Shown one piece after another: positions 8,702 through 12,937 of a DNA stretch of 12,937 nucleotides. Position 1 is the stretch's first letter. Each line of letters opens with the position of its first letter. The position numbers and the translations under genes were made by a program. The stretch spans positions 1-12,937 of the forward strand of contig JAAAIG010000697.1 of assembly GCA_015852425.1 (NCBI GenBank). The letters run 5' to 3'. Source of the DNA: Gryganskiella cystojenkinii (Eukaryota; Mortierellomycota; Mortierellomycetes; Mortierellales; Mortierellaceae). A model generated the notes under the pieces. That model saw only the letters and a list, made by a program, of their open reading frames with translations. It had not been told where the DNA came from and did no database searches.

Positions 8702-10746
8702 AACCAATTGCCGCTCATTGCAGACTGATCAAGGCTGTTGTTTGCGAAATGATCGAGTCCCCGTTCCTCGCCGAAAGTGTTGACAAGATCACAGTGACAG
8801 ATGTGAATTGAGGTATTCAATGAGCTCTCAAAGTACAACGAGCATCGTATTGATGTCGTCCTGCATCTAGTCAAAAAAAATACGACGTTAATACTCGCTC
8901 AATAACCAAAGAACAGCAAGCTCGTTCTTGGCACGTTCTTTCGACATGATCTAGATTCACGATACCTGTCGGGATCACGGATTAACATTCACAGACAGAT
9001 AAGAACATTTACAACCACAACTCCTTTTTTCGCCGCTTGACACAGTTCAATTTATGTGCATGTGTGTGTGTTTTTGGATAATAGAATGAGATTCGCACGC
9101 GAGTTCCACGTCCGTATGGCTGGCTTTATCAAGCAAGAGACCCTAAAAGGAAATAAACGAATGCCTCAAATAGTCCGGTCCTCGAGGACAAGAAGTACAA
9201 GCCGCTTCCAGAGGCTTTAGCTGGAACTTCGAGTACCGTGAGATGCGCGAAACCAAGAAGGAAGTCAAGACTCGTGTCAATGAAATGGGTGTGGAGCTCA
9301 GCCGTCTCATCAAGGAGTTCGACTCTTTGGCGAACAGTCTACGGAAAAGTAAGGACTTGCGATATTCAAAAAGATGTCACAACGAGTGGGAAAAGATCAG
9401 ACGAAAGGCTTTCAATATCCTCGAGGCCTTTGCAGGAATCAATATCGACACCCTCGTCGCCGACACACCTCTTCAACAATGTCTTGGCAACAAAGTCACT
9501 CTCGCCCTATCTCGACACTGACTGAGTTGCTAATTTACTTGATGGTCCCGTTCGCGGTGCCTTCGTGGCTCTATCAGTTTACCAGACTCGTCACCAATAC
9601 AACTCCAACCTCTGGCTCCTCTCGTCAACGTTGACCAGCTCAGAAGCGATCTTCATCAAATAAGACCCGCACCAATTTTGGACGGTTACTTTAAAGGCAA
9701 TGAAGCCTGGGTTCATGTTCGTGGTTTGCGACCGGCTGTTGATCGTCTAGACTTGGATATTGCGAACACGAAAAGATGCAAATACTAAGACGCTACAGCA
9801 GGGCAACAACGAACTCGTACAGGAATGATCCCTCGACTTCGAACGTGATCAACACGGAACTACCTCTCCAGAACTACTGCATGCACGACTTCGAGGAGAG
9901 GACATCGAGCGGAACATTGATGACGAACTCGCAAAAACAATCAATCGTCGAAGGCAGCTCGCATTGAAAGTGGTTATAAGGTCCAGCAGAAACAAGTAAC
10001 TTACTGAAAAGGGTTGTTTTAGGCGTCGCAATGACCGATCCAGGACGGATCGTCACCGCACAGACGGTACATCGTGATTGCAATGAGTTGAAGGCGATGT
10101 CGAACCCATTCGAGGTGTGGCCCTGTCTAGAAGATTCAGTCTTCAGGGAGGAACAAGAGGATTAAGACACGGCATCTCCACAAAAGCTCACCAGGCAGAC
10201 AGGTTAACTCGGTTAGGCGTTGTCTCTACGGAGGTTATCGAAGGCGGCGACATTCTCAAGAACGATACTAGCAGCGTCATCAGTGTCAATGCCAGGTCAA
10301 CAAGTCATGACCCCAGCTCACCACCAAGTGACTAAGATTCAGGCGTACTCGACCCCTCGTCCTCCATCTTGACAAGAAATGTTAATGGATAGGCTAGAAA
10401 GCACTCAAATTGGCGATGCACTAAAGATCAAGACGAACCGAATACATTTCGATAATTACCAGTGATAAACAACAAGGCGGCGGCGACGAGTCTTTGATGG
10501 CAACATAACCAAAAAACATTCGCCATTTCAACAAAATACTCAGTGTTAGTCCATCACCGGTCGCAGCAACAACCACAGACGATGTCGAGATACCGCAAGA
10601 GATGCCGACAAGTGCGCATTGCGGTCCAAAAGTACAAAGAGAGTCGCAAGGTCGCCCGAATTCATCCTAGGACCAGGTTTCAGTCGACCCTGGTTTATCA
10701 GTTAGTATGTTCTGAGGGGGGGCATATTCTTACCATGAGGACACTG

Positions 10747-10788
10747 GAGAGGGAGAGAGAGAGAGAGCGAGAGAGGGGGGGGGGAGGG
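10747..10788 (+). repeat. GA-rich microsatellite with G-run
   Basis: A (GA)n tract with one C interruption runs into a run of ten G and then AGGG. It lies between a donor-like GTTAGT near 10700 and a T-rich acceptor-like TTTTTTTTGTCCAG ending at about 10858, so it may have sat in an intron of the decayed gene. Confidence 0.9.
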
Positions 10789-11119
10789 TTATTATTCATG
10801 GTTTGGTTCGAATGATATGTGTAATTTCAAGATCTAATCTCCTCTTTTTTTTGTCCAGCTTTTTTAGAGGGGCAGCACCAACACGGCGCGATCGTCACAA
10901 ATCCCACAAACGGGCAAGTGCTCCATCTGCCACAGTCACTATCTGCTGGAGGTCATTGATGGCCAGCCCAAGTTGGCTGCAAAAGTGATCAACGTTCTCG
11001 TCCACGTGAAGGCAGGGTCATGAATTGGCAGTGGGATTAAGGGTCATCTCAAGTATGATGGCAACTGGCTTGTATTATGCTGTTCTTGTGGTCGATGTGC
11101 ACAGGACATCGAAACTTGA

Positions 11120-11295
11120 TCATACTGTCTTCTGTTTCCTCGTTTAGCCAAGGCAACGAAGATCGATCAGAAGAGCCACAAGAGACTTTGTATCGGTGCA
11201 TGGGGTTGCTGTATGACTGTATTGTATGGCGATTTAAAATATCTGAATCACCCTTGTTTGTGCCGTCGTTGAGATGCTGGGGTTCTCATAAAAAC
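11120..11295. other. Stretch without a recognisable gene
   Basis: A 73-codon plus-strand frame (11077-11298) crosses here but shows no motif, signal peptide or gene context. I see no RNA gene or regulatory element. Confidence 0.4.
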
Positions 11296-11880
11296 TAACT
11301 GCCTTGATAAACGACAAGAGATACAGTAGCGGGCACAACCGTATTGTTTGCAATGTGAGATGACGACTTGGTTCCTCCAACGATCTGCTCGGGCACCAAG
11401 TTTGACGCGTCGCTCCTGCGTCATCGTTACGTAATTACGTAATAAGTTAAGAATAAAAAAACGTAAAAACCCCCCCGGTCACTGAACGACTTGACGCCTT
11501 GATCTATAAAGGTCAGGGGACTGAAAGACTGCAAGAGTTGAGCTACCGGGCGGCTTTTCACAGCCAAGGCTCATAAGTGACGTTAATTTTCGATCCCTCG
11601 ATGTTCATTTCCCCTACAAATGTTAAGCATCATTCTGGTAAGTGTTTCTGGATAATGAGCTCCCGCTCTGTCACCAACGGCTTTCCTATATACACCGAGA
11701 TGACGTCGTTGATCTTAAGAGCACAGAAAATCAGGGGTGGATTCAGGTAGATCAAGAAAAGGCTTATCATAGGCTGAATGAGAAAGCCAAATAAGAAATG
11801 AAAACATGAGTGTCAAGGAACCAGTGGGTCAAAGGATTGTCTGCGAAGGCGGCCCATACAATCTCTTGTTTTGTTGCGAT
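11296..11880 (-). pseudogene. Possible decayed minus-strand coding remains
   Basis: Read from right to left, coding-like fragments appear in different frames. At about 11880-11800 is IVWAAFADNPLTHWF, which vaguely recalls the AFADDP..RW start of GNAT acetyltransferases. At about 11725-11640 is KINDVISVYIGKPLVTE, at about 11620-11562 is EGSKINVTYEPWL, and at about 11413-11297 is LVPEQIVGG followed by HIANNTVVPATVSLVVYQGS. Each ends in a stop or frame change. The GNAT hint rests on about ten residues and may be coincidence. Order and strand are consistent with one broken gene, but this is weak. Confidence 0.22.
11427..11442. repeat. Double TTACGTAA palindrome
   Basis: Two abutting copies of the 8-bp palindrome TTACGTAA form a perfect 16-bp palindrome. 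TTACGTAA is a known bZIP (C/EBP and PAR type) recognition consensus. Related words lie near by: TGACGCGTCG and TGCGTCA just upstream, GTGACGTTA near 11577 and TGACGTCG near 11701. No gene start is close enough to assign a target. Confidence 0.6.
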
Positions 11881-11903
11881 CGCACCGTCCCAATTGTTAT
11901 TAC

Positions 11904-12022
11904 CACCCCTATTTCTCTTTCTTTTCACCAACCTCACCCTTTTTTTCCTTCTACCAACCTCGCCCCTTTTTCCTTCCACCAACCCACCCCTATTTCCTCC
12001 TACCAACCCCACTCCTATTCCA
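11904..12022. repeat. Pyrimidine-rich minisatellite, about 24-31 bp units
   Basis: Four units plus a partial one: 11904-11934, 11935-11960, 11961-11984, 11985-12008, then a partial copy. Each starts CACCC-like, continues as a C/T tract and ends ACCAACC. The two 24-bp units are the closest pair. The plus strand is almost purine-free apart from the ACCAACC words. Short open frames through it are by-products of the repeat. Confidence 0.75.
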
Positions 12023-12279
12023 TTTGAGCTATTCCAATAAGTAAGCGCACCTATTCTAACCTCCCTGTCAAAAAATGTGCCCCTTCTTCTGAACTATAAC
12101 AGACCCTTTATCAAGGAGACGAAATTCATTTCAAGGCAGACACACCTGTGCTCGTTCCTGTCTCCCCTGGGAATTCACGTCGGCTCTTTCAGAATGTTTC
12201 TTGGCTTGGACTGCGATAGGAGAAGACATCAGGCAACATATACAGTACAAGAGCAGAGAAAGAGGATTTGCATCTCGCA
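12023..12279. other. Upstream region of the small secreted gene
   Basis: No coding sequence is supported here. Open frames of about 70 and 99 codons on opposite strands overlap and show no motifs. The region probably carries the promoter-proximal DNA of the gene at 12484. Confidence 0.4.
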
Positions 12280-12287
12280 TATAAAAT
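12280..12287 (+). promoter_or_regulatory. TATA box of the small secreted protein gene
   Basis: TATAAAAT lies 197 bp before the start codon. That implies a 5' leader of roughly 160-170 bases. The leader contains a donor-like GTAAGG at 12362-12367 and acceptor-like CTTCAAG and ACCCAG just before the ATG, so part of it could be a leader intron. Confidence 0.5.
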
Positions 12288-12483
12288 AAGCTGGTCCGTC
12301 TTGACTCCACCAACCCTTTTTGCGGCTCTAAATTCACAACATCACTCACAATCCAAGAACTGTAAGGACATATCCCTGCTTCAAATGCCAAGCTTGTCGT
12401 AGTTGCTTTCCTCCGATTTGCCATTAACATATGACCTTCTCAATTAATACCTTTTCCACTGACTTCAAGGTATCGACCCAGCA

Positions 12484-12846
12484 ATGCGCATCTTTGTCCT
12501 TCTTTCTATTGCCGCGATAGTCTCAGCGGTCAGTATTCAAGACGTTGATGATGCGTTAAAGAACATCCAAGATGAAGCAACACAAATGGCCAAAAATGCC
12601 TACGCACAAGGGATCGACCTAACTTCATGCTTCCAAAACCTCAGCGACGAGTCGGATTTATTCAAAGCTGAAGTGACCCGGCTCAACGAAAAACACAACA
12701 ACAATGAGGAAATGCCAGACCACGTCGTAGAGGCGACACGCACTGTGCTGTATGGGTTCTGCGAATGTGTGAAAAATGACGGAAAACCAGTGGATAACAG
12801 CCTGTCTATGGTCACCATCGATTCATGCAACTTTCAATCCGAGTAG
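12484..12846 (+). CDS. Small secreted cysteine-containing protein
   Basis: A single exon encodes 120 residues. Residues 1-15 (MRIFVLLSIAAIVSA) are a textbook signal peptide with a cleavage site after VSA, leaving a mature protein of about 105 residues. The mature part is acidic, with Asp/Glu-rich, probably helical stretches (DVDDALKNIQDEATQMAK and ESDLFKAEVTRLNEK). It has four cysteines at 49, 93, 95 and 115, enough for two disulfides. No known domain is recognised. The start is supported by the signal peptide, a G at -3, a TATA box upstream and a preceding stop-rich leader. Size and secretion fit the loose class of fungal small secreted or effector-like proteins; a role in interaction with other organisms is inference only. 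Confidence 0.82.
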   Translation: MRIFVLLSIAAIVSAVSIQDVDDALKNIQDEATQMAKNAYAQGIDLTSCFQNLSDESDLFKAEVTRLNEKHNNNEEMPDHVVEATRTVLYGFCECVKNDGKPVDNSLSMVTIDSCNFQSE

Positions 12847-12888
12847 TACTCTACGGGACTGATGCTACTAGAATGTAGATTCCTCGAG

Positions 12889-12910
12889 ATTAAAGCAAAA
12901 AAAAAAAAAA
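12889..12910 (+). terminator. Polyadenylation signal followed by genomic A14
   Basis: ATTAAA at 12889-12894 lies 43 bases after the stop codon of the small secreted gene and is followed, after GC, by fourteen A. The hexamer is a standard variant poly(A) signal. The A-run encoded in the genome is unusual at this spot. Confidence 0.55.
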
Positions 12911-12937
12911 CATAGAACAATTTTGTCGAGCACTGTA

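Larger units (their letters stand above)
7185..11119 (+). pseudogene. Decayed multi-exon gene(s), family not recognised
   Basis: No intact gene spans this region, but plus-strand segments of normal amino-acid composition follow each other in shifting frames. They are: 7197-7335 (YYSFDRPPRIRIPETL); 7594-7683, after a long-T acceptor; 7746-7889; 7920-8176, with a frame switch near 8020 (SNLKTLWTPKF); 8249-8404; 8420-8540; 8541-8616 spliced to 8702-8808; 8807-8872 (VFNELSKYNEHRIDVVL); 9243-9521 (92 codons open); 9612-9788 (AWVHVRGLRPAVDRLDLD); 9877-9999 (NIDDELAKTINRRRQLAL); 10016-10165; and 10913-11119 (CSICHSHY ... LCCSCGRC). Stops and frameshifts separate nearly all of them. Acidic and Lys/Glu-rich helical stretches are common. 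Whether this is one ancestor or several is unclear, and I cannot name a family. Confidence 0.42.

Noticed and set aside
9056..9076. A short TG-rich run
   Set aside because: It has only about five TG units. It is too short to call a meaningful microsatellite.
11474..11550. A tRNA-like element: CCCGGT and ACCGGG 77 bases apart, a TAGCTCAAC A-box-like word on the minus strand, and T-runs after it
   Set aside because: The D-stem cannot form, the B-box does not match GGTTCRANTCC and no anticodon arm is convincing. At most it is a tRNA-derived relic.

Overview
The window looks like nuclear DNA of an early-diverging fungus, most likely Mortierellomycota (Mortierella/Linnemannia type). The reasons are short spliceosomal introns of about 95-130 bp with GTRNGN...YAG ends, TATA-like boxes, secreted fungal-style proteins, and a C-terminal cysteine module (CGSTFDPACN... 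LYTC... GVDC.SGC... ASDTC.PPPPDC.C) that I recall from large uncharacterised secreted proteins of that group. The lineage call rests on recall, not on a search.

Positions 1-5623 (minus strand) hold one large gene that runs off the left edge. Six exons and five introns can be placed to the base with intact frame. They encode at least 1697 residues: a signal peptide, an acidic stretch followed by a His/Lys-rich stretch, then 23 complete and one partial copies of a ~62-residue, 8-cysteine module. Exons 3, 4 and 5 (747, 756 and 753 bp) are tandem copies of one four-module exon with phase-0 borders. The last visible exon carries a second, much more uniform subfamily of the module.

Positions 5624-6312 are promoter and intergenic DNA. 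Positions 6313-6870 look like the broken remains of a LINE-type (non-LTR) retrotransposon, from the end of the endonuclease domain into the linker before the reverse transcriptase. From about 7185 to 11119 there is no intact gene, but a string of plus-strand coding-like fragments is interrupted by frameshifts and stops. At least one intron still splices the surrounding codons in frame, so I read this as one or more decayed multi-exon genes of unknown family. Positions 11296-11880 may hold similar but weaker minus-strand remains. The stretch also carries a GA microsatellite, a TTACGTAA double palindrome and a pyrimidine-rich minisatellite.

Positions 12484-12846 (plus strand) encode a compact single-exon secreted protein of 120 residues with four cysteines. 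It has a TATA box about 200 bp upstream and an ATTAAA signal followed by a genomic A14 run.

The two convincing genes both encode secreted cysteine-containing proteins and flank a gene graveyard of mobile-element and pseudogene debris, an arrangement typical of fast-evolving secretome regions in fungi. No functional link between the two is shown by the sequence. The most interesting object is the modular cysteine-rich protein: its exon duplication history and the way cysteines are lost in twos are both readable here.
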